Shown: positions 43,526 through 52,212 of the stretch, piece by piece
Numbering within the stretch: the stretch's first letter is position 1
Layout: the number at the start of each line of letters is the position of its first letter
NCBI GenBank assembly: GCA_016709725.1
Contig: JADJMG010000013.1
Coordinates: 76,465 to 140,464, forward strand
From: Bacteroidota bacterium
Lineage (GTDB): Bacteria > Bacteroidota > Bacteroidia > AKYH767-A > OLB10
Direction: 5' to 3'
Length of the DNA: 64,000 nt
Position numbers and translations under genes: made by a program
Notes under the pieces: generated by a model
Database searches by the model: none
What the model was told of the DNA's origin: nothing
The model's input: only the letters and a program-made list of their open reading frames with translations

Positions 43526-45400
43526 AGAACCCCAGAGGGTTCAACCTTATTAGCGAAAAATAAAAAAAAAAAACCCAACCCCAGCGGGGTTGCACAGCGT
43601 TGTTGAGCATCGGCGTTTGTTCCCGAACGGTTGTGTGACCCCGCTGGGGTCAGGTTAAAAAAATACATTTCGTTTCTAATAAGGTTTGACCCCTCTGGGG
43701 TCAATTACCACAAGAAATTTCGTCAAAATATTTTAGATGGATTTATTATAATCGCAAAAAAAAGGTTTAATCCGTGAACCCCAGAGGGGTTCAACCTTAT
43801 TAGCGAAAAATAAAAAAAAATAAAACCCAACCCCAGCGGGGTTGCACAGCGTTGTTGAGCATCGGCGTTTGTTCCCGAACGGTTGTGTGACCCCGCTGGG
43901 GTCAGGTTAAAAAAATACATTTCGTTTCTAATAAGGTTTGACCCCGCTGGGGTCAATTGCCACATAAAAAATTGTAAATATATTTTCGATGTGTTTAACA
44001 TCATCTCTTAAAAATATTTTGGGTTGTTCAGTGAACCCCAGAGGGGTTCAACCTTATTAGCGAAAAATAAAAAAATTAAAACCCAACCCCAGCGGGTTGC
44101 ACAGCGTCGTTGAGCATCGGCGTTTGTTCCCGAACGGTTGTGTGACCCCCTGGGGTCAGGTTAAAAAAATGCATTTCGTTTCTAATAAGGTTTGACCCCT
44201 CTGGGGTCAATTACCACAAGAAATTTCGTCAAAATATTTTAGATGGATTTATTATAATCGCAAAAAAAAGGTTTAATCCGTGAACCCCAGAGGGGTTCAA
44301 CCTTATTAGCGAAAAATAAAAAAATATAACCCAACCCCAGCGGGGTTGCACAGCGTCGTTGAGCATCGGCGTTTGTTCCCGAACGGTTGTGTGACCCCGC
44401 TGGGGTCAGGTTAAAAAATACATTTCGTTTCTAATAAGGTTTGACCCCTCTAGGGTCAATTGCCAGGCGGACGGGGGTTCACCTGAAAAATAAGCGGGGG
44501 GTTGTTCCGAGGTTGTGTGACCTGGGGTCAGTTAAAATCATTTCGTTTCTAATAAGGTTTGACCCCGCTGGGGTCAATTACCTAAAAAATTTGTCAATAT
44601 ATTTTCGATGGGTTTAACATCATCTCTTAAAAATATTTTTGTTCAGTGAACCCCAGAGGGGTTACGGGTTCAACCTTATTAGCGAAAAATAAAAAAAATA
44701 AAACCCAACCCCAGCGGGGTTGCACAGCGTTGTTGAGCATCGGCGTTTGTTCCCGAACGGTTGTGTGACCCCGCTGGGGTCAGGTTAAAAAATGCATTTC
44801 GTTTCTAATAAGGTTTGACCCCGCTGGGGTCAATTGCCACATAAAAAATTGTCAATATATTTTAGATGTGTTTAACATCATCTCTTAAAAAAATTTTGGT
44901 TTGTTCCGTGAACCCCAGAGGGTTCAACCTTAAGCGAAAAAAAAAAAACCCAACCCCAGCGGGGTTGTACAGCGTCGTTGAGCATCGGCGTTTGTTCCCG
45001 AACGGTTGTGTGACCCCGCTGGGGTCAGGTTAAAAAATTACATTTCGTTTCTAATAAGGTTTGACCCCTCTGGGGTCAATTGCCACATAAAAAATTGTAA
45101 ATATATTTTCGATGTGTTTAACATCATCTCTTAAAAATATTTTGGTTTGTTCCGTGAACCCCAGAGGGGTTCAACCTTATTAGCGAAAAATAAAAAATTA
45201 AAAACCAACCCCAGCGGGGTTGCACAGCGTTGTTGAGCATCGGCGTTTGTTCCCGAACGGTTGTGTGACCCCGCTGGGGTCAGTTTAAAAAATGCATTTC
45301 GTTTCTAATAAGATTTGACCCCGCTGGGGTCAATTGCAGAAATGTCAAAATATTTTAGATGGTTACATCATCTCAAAAAGGTCCCCCCTTTGACCCGACT
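43526..45400. repeat. Tandem array of eight ~250-bp units with nested palindromes
   Basis: Units start near 43526, 43776, 44033, 44282, 44470 (collapsed), 44648, 44910 and 45156. Each has a core of about 180 bp plus a spacer of about 65-75 bp. The outer arms GAACCCCAGAGGGGTTC-AACCTTATTAG and CTAATAAGGTTTGACCCC pair as inverted repeats. The inner arms AACCCCAGCGGGGTT and GACCCCGCTGGGGTC pair too, and each arm carries its own small hairpin. Two spacer types occur. No gene is present; the open frames within are repeat shadows. No known element name was recognised. Confidence 0.92.
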
Positions 45401-45453
45401 TAAAAATTGCTAAAAATGTTACTGTTAGAGTCCATAAATTCAACAAACCATCC

Positions 45454-45716
45454 ATGCTCCGACTTTTTTCATTTTATTCACGACGTCTGTTTCCGCTCAA
45501 TTCACCGACCGCTATTGGGCCTTCGGTGATAGCGCTGGAATTGATTTTAAAAATTTGGCAAATCCGCAACCAGCAAATAGTATTCTTAGAGTAAGAGGTA
45601 CTTGCGCGAGCATTTGCGATAGTGCTGGTGATTTATTGTTTTATTGTGGTTCGCCAAATTGGGCGCAATGGATGGCACCAAATAATATTTTTTACAGATG
45701 GAACTGTTGTCAGTAA
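45454..45716 (+). pseudogene. T9SS surface protein, N-terminal fragment (frameshifted)
   Basis: This segment encodes the start of the secreted protein continued in the next two entries. A signal-like FFILFTTSVSAQ is followed by FTDRYWAFGDSAGIDFKNLAN and LRVRGTCASICDSAGDLLFYC, a motif set typical of Bacteroidota T9SS proteins of the FGDSAGIDF type. A T is probably missing in the T-run after the first codons (near 45464) and one is extra near 45690, so no single frame runs through. Confidence 0.65.
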
Positions 45717-45773
45717 AAACCATCAAGTTATGGAAAGTGGAGATTCCTTGTTGGCGCACTTTGGTATCAAGAA

Positions 45774-46088
45774 ATGGTAATTGTTCCAGATCCTGGAAAT
45801 GTTAATCGATTTTATATTTTCTGTCCCGGCGTTGCTGATCATGGATTATATTATTCAATAATTGATTTATCTTTTAATGGAGGTCTTGGAAAAGTTGTCC
45901 AAAAAAATGTTCAACTTAGAAATGATACGATTTGTGATGGTATCACAGCCGTTCGTCATGGAAATGGTAGAGATTGGTGGGTTGTGGTTCGAAGTTGGAA
46001 AAACGTACCTACTAAAGATATCACTGCATATTTAGTAAGTCCAAGTGGAGTCGTTGGAAATCCCACTCAGTTTATTGGGCCAAATTAG
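45774..46088 (+). pseudogene. T9SS surface protein, middle fragment
   Basis: The middle of the same protein: VIVPDPGNVNRFYIFCPGVADHGLYYSIIDLSFNGG and AVRHGNGRDWWVVVRSW are recognisable. The sequence upstream reads WYQEM in this frame, so the real gene continues leftward. It ends at an in-frame TAG (46086-46088) after FIGPN, beyond which the same frame goes on as QRILYRLKFNLNGGHLYNM into the next entry. Confidence 0.7.
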
Positions 46089-46118
46089 CAAAGGATTCTT
46101 TACCGTTTAAAGTTTAAT

Positions 46119-46964
46119 TTGAATGGAGGACATTTATACAATATGGCTTCTACTGGAGTTATTGAGCGGTATAATTTCGATAGATGTACTGGGTTATTTT
46201 CAAATAGACAAATTTATTCTACTCCTTCTAGTATCTTTAATAATCTATGGGATTTTGAAATTTCTCCTGACGAAAGTAAATTTTATGCTTATTCAATTTA
46301 CCAAGGAGCGTTTCAAAATTTGGCCTATTTACTCCAGTTTGATTTTAATAACTCTAATTTCATCGCAAGTGCCGATACTTTACGAGTTTTTTCTGACCCA
46401 GAACGACCTGGATCATTAAAACTAGCACCTGATGGTAAAATATATTCTAGTGTTTTTTCAAATGTTCCAGATGGATGTTCAGATTATTTATATTGTTCTT
46501 CTACCATAGATAGTACTAATTCAAATTTATCTGTAATTAATTTTCCGGACAGTCTTGGAAGTTCTTGTGATTTCCAACCATATAGTTTTTACTTAGGCGG
46601 ACACAAGGCTTATTATGGTCTTCCCAATAACCCTAATTACGAATTAGATACTTTACATGGGAGTCCTTGTGATACACTCACTTCCGTTGGATTAAATGAC
46701 TTGTTTCCAAAAAATAAAGAGTTAAAACTCTACTATGACAAAACATGGCAAACAGTTTTTGTGAATGCTGAAGAGTTGCAAGGAAGAAATGCAACATTAG
46801 AGTTTTATAATATCAATGGACAGTTAATGGAAAGAATTTCATCAGAAACGGATGGAAGTTATTTTTCAAAGAGTAGTTTGTTTTCTTCGCAGGCAGATGG
46901 AGTTTATATTGTGAGACTCAGCACGGAGAAGGAAGTGTTGGTGGGTAAGTTTGTGAAGTGGTAG
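46119..46964 (+). pseudogene. T9SS surface protein, C-terminal fragment with sorting domain
   Basis: Residues 1-190 continue the propeller-like part (YNFDRCTGLFSNRQIYSTPSS, DFEISPDESKFYAYSIYQGAFQNLAYLLQFD). The last 75 residues are a T9SS type A sorting domain (LEFYNINGQLMERISS ... GVYIVRLSTEKEVLVGKFVKW). The whole gene (45454-46964, about 500 residues) needs three single-base corrections and readthrough of one TAG, so it is either a decaying gene or lies in a badly resolved stretch next to the repeat array. Confidence 0.8.
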
Positions 46965-47020
46965 TTTTTTATTACGCAAAAAATTATTGATGAATAAAGT
47001 TTTATGCACGTAATAGAGTC

Positions 47021-47110
47021 GAGCTGCTAGCTGCTAGCTACTAGCTGCAAGCTGCAAGCTTTTCGTTTTTCGCACTTTTCGCATTTCGTGTTAATTCGAT
47101 TTTCGCGTCC
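47021..47110. repeat. AGCTGCTAGCTACTAGCTGC and TTCGCATTTCGTG repeats at a convergent junction
   Basis: 47021-47062 is a run of AGCTGCTAGC and TGCAAGC units. 47070-47107 is a reverse copy of the GCGAAATGCGAA family (TTCGCATTTCGTGTTAATTCG). They fill the gap between the T9SS gene and the universal stress gene. Confidence 0.75.
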
Positions 47111-47137
47111 TAGTATTTATACTCGAAGCAATATATC

Positions 47138-47971
47138 TTAATGAGGAAGGTGAATTACCAACATCGGCACATCCGCCTGATAAGAAACTCTTTTAGTGAT
47201 GCTTGGATTAGCCATCGCCTGTAAGAATTTGCGGTGATGGGTGACCATGGCTAGGCAATCGGCTTTTTCGTTTTTGAGGAAATAGGTGATTCCATCAGCA
47301 ACGTTTAGATCGGTACAAACGAAGCCTTTCATTTTTGGATAAGTTACAAATTGCTTGATGCGATGGGTGACTCTCGATAAATCGGCATCATCATGCACAA
47401 GGCTCTTGTTGTCGACGTTGAGGAAAATAATTTCAGATTTAAACATTTTAGCGATTTCAACTACTTCGTTGGATGCGGTTAAATTTTCATCGCTTAAGTC
47501 GGTGCTAAAAACAATTTTTTTGAGTCCATTAAATTTCGATTTTTGTGGAATGAGCATCACTTTGCAAGGTGCGTCTTTGATGACTCTGGATGCATTGCTA
47601 CCAATAAAAAATCGTTGCACTTCGGTGGATGATGTGTTTGCCATCACAATTAGATCCACTTTCTTTTCAGTGGCAATTTCGGTGGTGCGTGCCGAGGGCA
47701 GTCCTTGCTGAAGAATAAGATCGAAGGGTACATCCTTTGCTTTTTCTATAATTTTAGCATAAAATTTCTTCAATTGGTTCAATGCTTCGTCTTTCAACAT
47801 ATCATAATCAATTTGAATCGTCGAGACAGAAACATCCGTATAAATAACGGGCGTTTCATAAGCATGCATTAAAAGGATCTTGCTTTTATATTTACGCGCT
47901 AATTCGATGGCATAACGAACTGCATTTTCTGATCCTTTACTGAAATCGGTGGGACATAGAATCGTTTTCAT
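47138..47971 (-). CDS. Universal stress protein (two USP domains)
   Basis: A 277-residue tandem UspA protein. Domain 1 (1-145) starts MKTILCPTDFSKGSENAVRYAIELARKYKSKILLMHAYE and ends with the VMANTSSTEVQRFFIGSNASRVIKDAPCKVMLIP segment, where the G-x9-G nucleotide loop is altered. Domain 2 (150-277) starts LKKIVFSTDLSDENL and ends with the VTHHRKFL segment. Such proteins support survival under stress. It overlaps the upstream cation-transporter gene by 4 bp. Confidence 0.94.
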   Translation of the reverse strand: MKTILCPTDFSKGSENAVRYAIELARKYKSKILLMHAYETPVIYTDVSVSTIQIDYDMLKDEALNQLKKFYAKIIEKAKDVPFDLILQQGLPSARTTEIATEKKVDLIVMANTSSTEVQRFFIGSNASRVIKDAPCKVMLIPQKSKFNGLKKIVFSTDLSDENLTASNEVVEIAKMFKSEIIFLNVDNKSLVHDDADLSRVTHRIKQFVTYPKMKGFVCTDLNVADGITYFLKNEKADCLAMVTHHRKFLQAMANPSITKRVSYQADVPMLVIHLPH

Positions 47972-48648
47972 GATGTTACTATTTTATCGGTTAATTGATG
48001 TTTTTTATTAAGCATTAAATTTTCACTTGTCCATATTATTCGCGAAACATGAGGTACACGTCGAAAAGGACAATCTTTGACTAAGCAAATATTGCAAGGA
48101 ATTTCCATGCAAGGATCGGTATGAACAAATACTTCCACATGATTTTCTACATCCAAATTTAATACATGCTCCAGTTTTTTAGTGTGTTCATGTACTTGGT
48201 CTAGCGGATAATAAAAAGGTAAGGTGAGATGACAATCAACATGCAAATAATGACCGAACTTTTGAAGCCTTAAATTATGAATATCGATCCACGAATCCTC
48301 TCGGTATTTTTGCAATGAATTGGTGATGTTTTCAATCGTATTCATGTCCGCCTTGTCGAGTAAGTGATTGATGGCTTCTCTCAATAAATTAATGCCACTA
48401 CCCATAATATGTAATGCTAAAAGTATAGCTAAAGTAGGATCAATCCAATCCCAACCTGTAAATTTATAAGCTACAAGACCGATAATTAATCCACCACTCG
48501 TGATCGCATCTGCCTTAAAATGTTGTCCATCCGCCTTTAATATCGCTGAGTTGTTTTCATCACCTTTCCGTCTTAAAAATCGACTCATCCACCACATTCC
48601 AATGGTTGATACAATGGTTAAAATGATACCCAAATCGACGTTCTGCAA
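47968..48648 (-). CDS. Cation diffusion facilitator transporter, C-terminal fragment (frameshifted)
   Basis: The C-terminal two-thirds of a CDF exporter: the transmembrane segment with SAILKADGQHFKADAITSGG (CDF HxxxD metal site) and the GHYLHVDCHLTLPFYYPLDQVHEHTKKLEHVL cytoplasmic domain, with a Cys-rich tail. It is separated from the N-terminal part by a missing T in the T-run near 48650; restoring it yields FFTPHELQNVDLG in frame. The joined gene spans 47968-48986 (about 339 residues) and exports Zn or a similar ion. Confidence 0.88.
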   Translation of the reverse strand: MQNVDLGIILTIVSTIGMWWMSRFLRRKGDENNSAILKADGQHFKADAITSGGLIIGLVAYKFTGWDWIDPTLAILLALHIMGSGINLLREAINHLLDKADMNTIENITNSLQKYREDSWIDIHNLRLQKFGHYLHVDCHLTLPFYYPLDQVHEHTKKLEHVLNLDVENHVEVFVHTDPCMEIPCNICLVKDCPFRRVPHVSRIIWTSENLMLNKKHQLTDKIVTS

Positions 48649-48986
48649 TTCATGAGGAGTAAAAAATGTTGAACCGCATTGATGATGATATACATTCCCG
48701 TTCCAAAAATGAGCGCTCCTTCAAAGCCAACAGCCAAGTATTCAATTTTACCATGGCCATAAGGATGATCAGCATCCCTTAATTTTGAGGCGTAGAATAA
48801 ACTATAAAGTGCAAAAAAGCTAGTGGCAATGTTGATTAGTGATTCTAAAGCGTCACTCAATATGGCTCCAGATTTTGAAAAATACCATGCAGCAAATTTC
48901 ACCATCATGATGATGAATGAAAAGAACAACACCCAACGAATGGCCGTTACTTTTGATTTGATGTTGATTGGAGCCGTTTTTCTCAT
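48618..48986 (-). CDS. Cation diffusion facilitator transporter, N-terminal fragment
   Basis: The N-terminal 122 residues with transmembrane helices 1-3. The CDF signature SGAILSDALESLINIATSFFALYS carries the first metal-binding Asp, and DHPYGHGKIEYLAVGFEGALI is the family's second block. It starts 4 bp before the stop of the TauE/SafE gene, so the two are translationally coupled. The tail LLLMNCRTSIWVSF is out of frame. Confidence 0.88.
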   Translation of the reverse strand: MRKTAPINIKSKVTAIRWVLFFSFIIMMVKFAAWYFSKSGAILSDALESLINIATSFFALYSLFYASKLRDADHPYGHGKIEYLAVGFEGALIFGTGMYIIINAVQHFLLLMNCRTSIWVSF

Positions 48987-49711
48987 AAAGAGGAAGAATA
49001 AAGGTAATGAATTATGGAAACAATTCCAATGAGCCCTATTAATATCAATACAATATTACGAAACATCAACTGACTAATTCTTAACAACAAATTTTTTCCA
49101 ATTATTGACCCTACAAAGGAAACTACAATAAGCATCGGAATATATGAAAACTCTTTTACTTGTAAATAATCATTTCCTAAATAGATAAATGTACGGGTTA
49201 AGTCTACACCCATATCAATTGCAGCGGAAGTGGCTACAAAAGCAGATTTTTCGAGGTTGTATGCAACCATCGCTGCTCCGCGAATTGCTCCGCCTGTACC
49301 AATGAGTCCTGCTAAAAATCCAGCAATGCTACCACTTGTCACCGCGTTTTGGGGTGTTGGAGTTATTTCGTACTTAGGTCGAAATAAAAATAACAATGAA
49401 AAGCCAAGTAGAAAAATACCTAACATCAGTGAGCCATAAGAAAATATTAAGTACACGGAGGCAAAAGCTCCAATGGCTACACCAATAATTCCTGGTAAAC
49501 CAAAAAGTTTGAAAATCTTAAAGTCGATGTGTTTCCAAAAAAGGATAAGTTTAGCTAAGTTGCTAAAAACATGGAGCAAAGCGGTAAGTCCTAATACTAT
49601 TCTTGGCTCAAAGAAAAAGGTAGCTAAGGGAACAAAGAAAACGGAAGACCCAAAGCCGCCCACCGTTCCAATAATTTCTGAAATTAAGGCTAAAATGTAA
49701 AATACAATCAT
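48983..49711 (-). CDS. Sulfite exporter TauE/SafE family protein
   Basis: A 242-residue permease with about eight transmembrane helices and the repeated family motifs: GFGSSVFFVPLATFF near residues 18-32 and the second-half GFLAGLIGTGGAIRGAAMV. Family members export sulfite, sulfoacetate or similar anions. It overlaps the CDF gene by 4 bp and lies 26 bp after the truncated DoxX-like gene; together with the universal stress protein they form a leftward operon. Confidence 0.92.
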   Translation of the reverse strand: MIVFYILALISEIIGTVGGFGSSVFFVPLATFFFEPRIVLGLTALLHVFSNLAKLILFWKHIDFKIFKLFGLPGIIGVAIGAFASVYLIFSYGSLMLGIFLLGFSLLFLFRPKYEITPTPQNAVTSGSIAGFLAGLIGTGGAIRGAAMVAYNLEKSAFVATSAAIDMGVDLTRTFIYLGNDYLQVKEFSYIPMLIVVSFVGSIIGKNLLLRISQLMFRNIVLILIGLIGIVSIIHYLYSSSL

Positions 49712-49737
49712 GGAATTAAAAGATGAGATGATCCAAA

Positions 49738-49950
49738 CTAAACACGTCTGCTTCTTCTGGAAGCAAGAAATACTTTCGTGAAATTATCGGGCAATCCAAT
49801 CTTCTGAAAAGATGGAAGTATAGCCGCATTGACTTCCGTTTTTCCTACATTAAAAATTTTATCGTACCCCTGAATACAGAATAAAAATCCAACAATGAGT
49901 CGGGTGATTAAGCTCGCAAATTCAACAGGGTCTATCCAATGTGTAATCAT
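49738..49950 (-). pseudogene. Truncated DoxX-like protein
   Basis: Seventy residues with one or two hydrophobic segments, similar to the N-terminus of DoxX-like proteins (LITRLIVGFLFCIQGYDKIFNVGK, then ILPSFQKIGLPDNFTKVF). DoxX proteins normally have four helices and about 130 residues, but here the frame ends after SRRSRRV and only 26 bp remain before the next gene. The missing half was not found in another frame, so this is a probable deletion remnant. Confidence 0.6.
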
Positions 49951-50025
49951 CGTATTGAGTTGAAGATAAAAGTATATAAAATTGAGGCAGGAAATACCGA
50001 GATTAACTAATTAAAATTACTTCAT

Positions 50026-50595
50026 TTAATGACGAATCTCATCTTTCTCATCCCATTCGATGCAAGTATTGTTTTTACAATAATCATCAACAGAAATTGT
50101 ATACTTCATATCATTTCCAATGTCAACCGATTTTTTCCATCGTAGCATCCCCGACTTCGCATCAAAATAAGCGAGTTTCCATTGTTGATTTTGGGTAACC
50201 CGATAACTCTTAATTCCCGATTGTTTATCTTCAATAAAACATCTATAATAGGTTTGAAGGTCGACACTGTCTGTGAACATAAAAACAGGACCAATGGTTG
50301 GCGCTAAGGTGTCAAGTCCGACGGTATAGGATCCGGCTTTACGCGTTCTTCCTTTTAAAATATTTTCGATAACCGTATCGGCTGGAATGTATTCTTCAAC
50401 CCATTTTGTTAGCGGGTCGACTCTTAGAAAAAGATATTTTTCCATTGGAATTTCGGGAATCGGCTGGAATGGAATTTGAATTTTAGCTGGGTAATGCAAC
50501 GGCGTTTTGAGTGAGTCGAGGAAGGAATAGATTCCCGAACAATAAACTTTCGATTTTTTGTATCTCATTTTTGTCAATGGCAAATCTTGATACAA
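50026..50595 (-). pseudogene. M23 peptidase family protein, C-terminal fragment
   Basis: The C-terminal 190 residues of the M23 protein, beta-rich and Ig-like (FLRVDPLTKWVEEYIPADTV, SGIKSYRVTQNQQWKLAYFDAKSGMLRWK). It is in the same frame as the middle fragment, separated only by a TGA at about 50605-50607. The bridging codons read PANALYQDLPLTK; a Trp codon (TGG) in place of TGA would restore the frame. The first Met is not the real start. Confidence 0.75.
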
Positions 50596-50607
50596 AGCGT
50601 TGGCCGG

Positions 50608-51150
50608 TCAATTTATTTTTGTTCCCCGCTCTCCTATTTGCTCAAAGGGTTGATCAAAAGGAATGGCTTTTCGAATGAGTCGCCGCGGGGAAGGGAGGAT
50701 TGGATGTTTTACAATTTCAAATAGCAAGGTGGTGGAGTTGCCCACATAATCGAATGCTTTTAATTGGAAGTGCATGGTATCATTTTCCTGTAATACCATC
50801 TTCCCCAAGCCAGCTTCTTTATACGCAGAAAAACGATCGCCCGGAAGTTTAAAGAGCTGATGAGCCCATCCACCTTTCCCATTCACACCTGTAGGATGAG
50901 TATGTGCATTCACGAATCGCGTTTCGTCGAAATTAAATTGATTGAATTGAAATGAAAAAAGGATGGAATCATCTTGCAAAAGTTGAATAGAATAAATGCC
51001 TAATTTATTTTCTCCGGAAGGATCATTCGTATAAAGACTCACATAAATGGTGTCTTCAAAGACACTAAAAATAGGGTTGACTTCCGAACTTGGAGTCAAG
51101 TAATGTATAGAAATTGAAATTAGGATCCTTTTAAAATAGTGTAAGAACAC
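50608..51150 (-). pseudogene. M23 peptidase family protein, middle fragment
   Basis: The middle of the M23 protein, about 180 residues of beta-sandwich sequence (YVSLYTNDPSGENKLGIYSIQLLQDDSILFSFQFNQ, HTHPTGVNGKGGWAHQLFKLPGD). The true reading joins the N-terminal fragment near 51132 through a +1 shift. It ends at an in-frame TGA after GTKIN. Confidence 0.75.
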
Positions 51151-51709
51151 CCGCTATGGGAGCGATGGTATCCATCAAAGGAGAAAGAAATAACAATGGG
51201 TTTTTGGGAACCTGTGTTTGACGATCGCGAATTTCAAAATGCAGATGAGGTCCTTGACTTCCGCCGGTGTTTCCACTTATACCAATATCATCTCCCCCTA
51301 AAAAAGAAAACCGACCTGAATCGGGAAACAATTCCATCTCAAAAGATTCGGCAGCATATTGAGCGGAGTCCATGAACTTCATCAGCTCAGGATGAAAATG
51401 ATGCAGATGCGCATAAACGGTGGTATGACCCGATGGGTGATCGAGGTAAATCACATTTCCGAAACCCACTGCGCTCATTTTAATTCTTGAAACCCATCCC
51501 GCCGCAGCCGCTTTCACCGTCCGACCTTCCTTTCCATCGGTTTTAAAATCGAGTCCGCTGTGGTAATGGTTCGACCGCAACTCCCCAAAAGTGCCAGAAA
51601 GAACATGCGGCGTATCGATGGGAAAGGCAAAGTTCACTTGAGCTTGGGCAAAATCCATCAAAAAACAGCCTAAAACCAGCAATAATTGAATATTAAACAC
51701 TTTGAGCAT
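51131..51709 (-). CDS. M23 family metallopeptidase, N-terminal catalytic fragment
   Basis: A signal peptide (residues 1-23) precedes a LytM-type catalytic domain with zinc motifs NHYHSGLDFKT (about 47-57) and GPHLHFEIRD (about 157-166), and YAHLHHFHP between them. The family cuts peptidoglycan cross-links in the periplasm. Correcting one frameshift (near 51132) and one TGA (50605) gives a gene spanning 50026-51709 (about 560 residues), similar to long M23 proteins common in Bacteroidota. A TAATTTTG element lies 4 bp upstream of the ATG. Confidence 0.85.
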   Translation of the reverse strand: MLKVFNIQLLLVLGCFLMDFAQAQVNFAFPIDTPHVLSGTFGELRSNHYHSGLDFKTDGKEGRTVKAAAAGWVSRIKMSAVGFGNVIYLDHPSGHTTVYAHLHHFHPELMKFMDSAQYAAESFEMELFPDSGRFSFLGGDDIGISGNTGGSQGPHLHFEIRDRQTQVPKNPLLFLSPLMDTIAPIAGVLTLF

Positions 51710-51713
51710 TCAA

Positions 51714-51721
51714 CAAAATTA
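51714..51721 (-). promoter_or_regulatory. TAnnTTTG -7 element of the M23 gene
   Basis: TAATTTTG on the minus strand, ending 4 bp before the ATG at 51709; another near-leaderless spacing. Confidence 0.45.
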
Positions 51722-51911
51722 ATGGCTTTGCCGATATTTCATCCTATTCGGTCCATCAAAAGAAATATCCACGAAGAAATTCAATGGTTCCATAGGCGCT
51801 TGATTTGAAATTAGAGACTTTAGTCTCTTGACAATTGTAATTCAAAATTAGTATATTCGCTTCATCTTTAAGATGAGGTTATCTTTACTGATAATTTGTT
51901 TTCAGGACATT

Positions 51912-52208
51912 ATGGAATCAACAAAAGCAAAAATAGAAGCATTGAAGAAGCTCATCAAAGAGCAAAGTCAAGTGCATCAGAGTCTTCTCAAGCAATTGGG
52001 TGATGAAAAGAAAAAGCATCAACAAAGCTTAGTTGATAAACAAAATCTTGAAATAGAGGTAATCCAATTGAATGAACAAGTTAAAACCATTAAATTAGCG
52101 CAGGCAATTCAAGGTAGCGACGACCAGTCTACCGTTGAACTAAAAAATCAAATCAACCGTTATATACGTGAGATTGATAAATGCCTTCAACTCATTAATA
52201 GCGATTAA
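51912..52208 (+). CDS. Small coiled-coil protein upstream of zapA
   Basis: A 98-residue, wholly helical protein (KIEALKKLIKEQSQVHQSLLKQLGDEKKKHQQ ...) predicted to form a coiled coil across most of its length. The ATG at 51912 is preferred over an upstream ATG because the first 13 residues are hydrophobic leader sequence. Its stop lies 4 bp before the zapA GTG start, so it is cotranscribed with zapA; a division or chaperone-like role with ZapA is possible but unproven. Confidence 0.75.
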   Translation: MESTKAKIEALKKLIKEQSQVHQSLLKQLGDEKKKHQQSLVDKQNLEIEVIQLNEQVKTIKLAQAIQGSDDQSTVELKNQINRYIREIDKCLQLINSD

Positions 52209-52212
52209 TACC

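Noticed and set aside
43477..44004. Two similar open frames on the minus strand in the array (TPAGSHNRSGTNADAQQR type)
   Set aside because: They are translations of the palindromic repeat, recur in each unit only by repetition, lack a ribosome-binding or promoter context, and are broken in other units.
43526..45400. CRISPR array
   Set aside because: Units are about 250 bp with palindromic cores of about 180 bp and repeated, not unique, spacers; there are no cas genes.
50600..50612. Selenocysteine or recoded UGA in the M23 gene
   Set aside because: No SECIS-like hairpin was seen after the TGA, SelA/SelB are absent from the window, and TGA ends several intact genes here (such as wecB).
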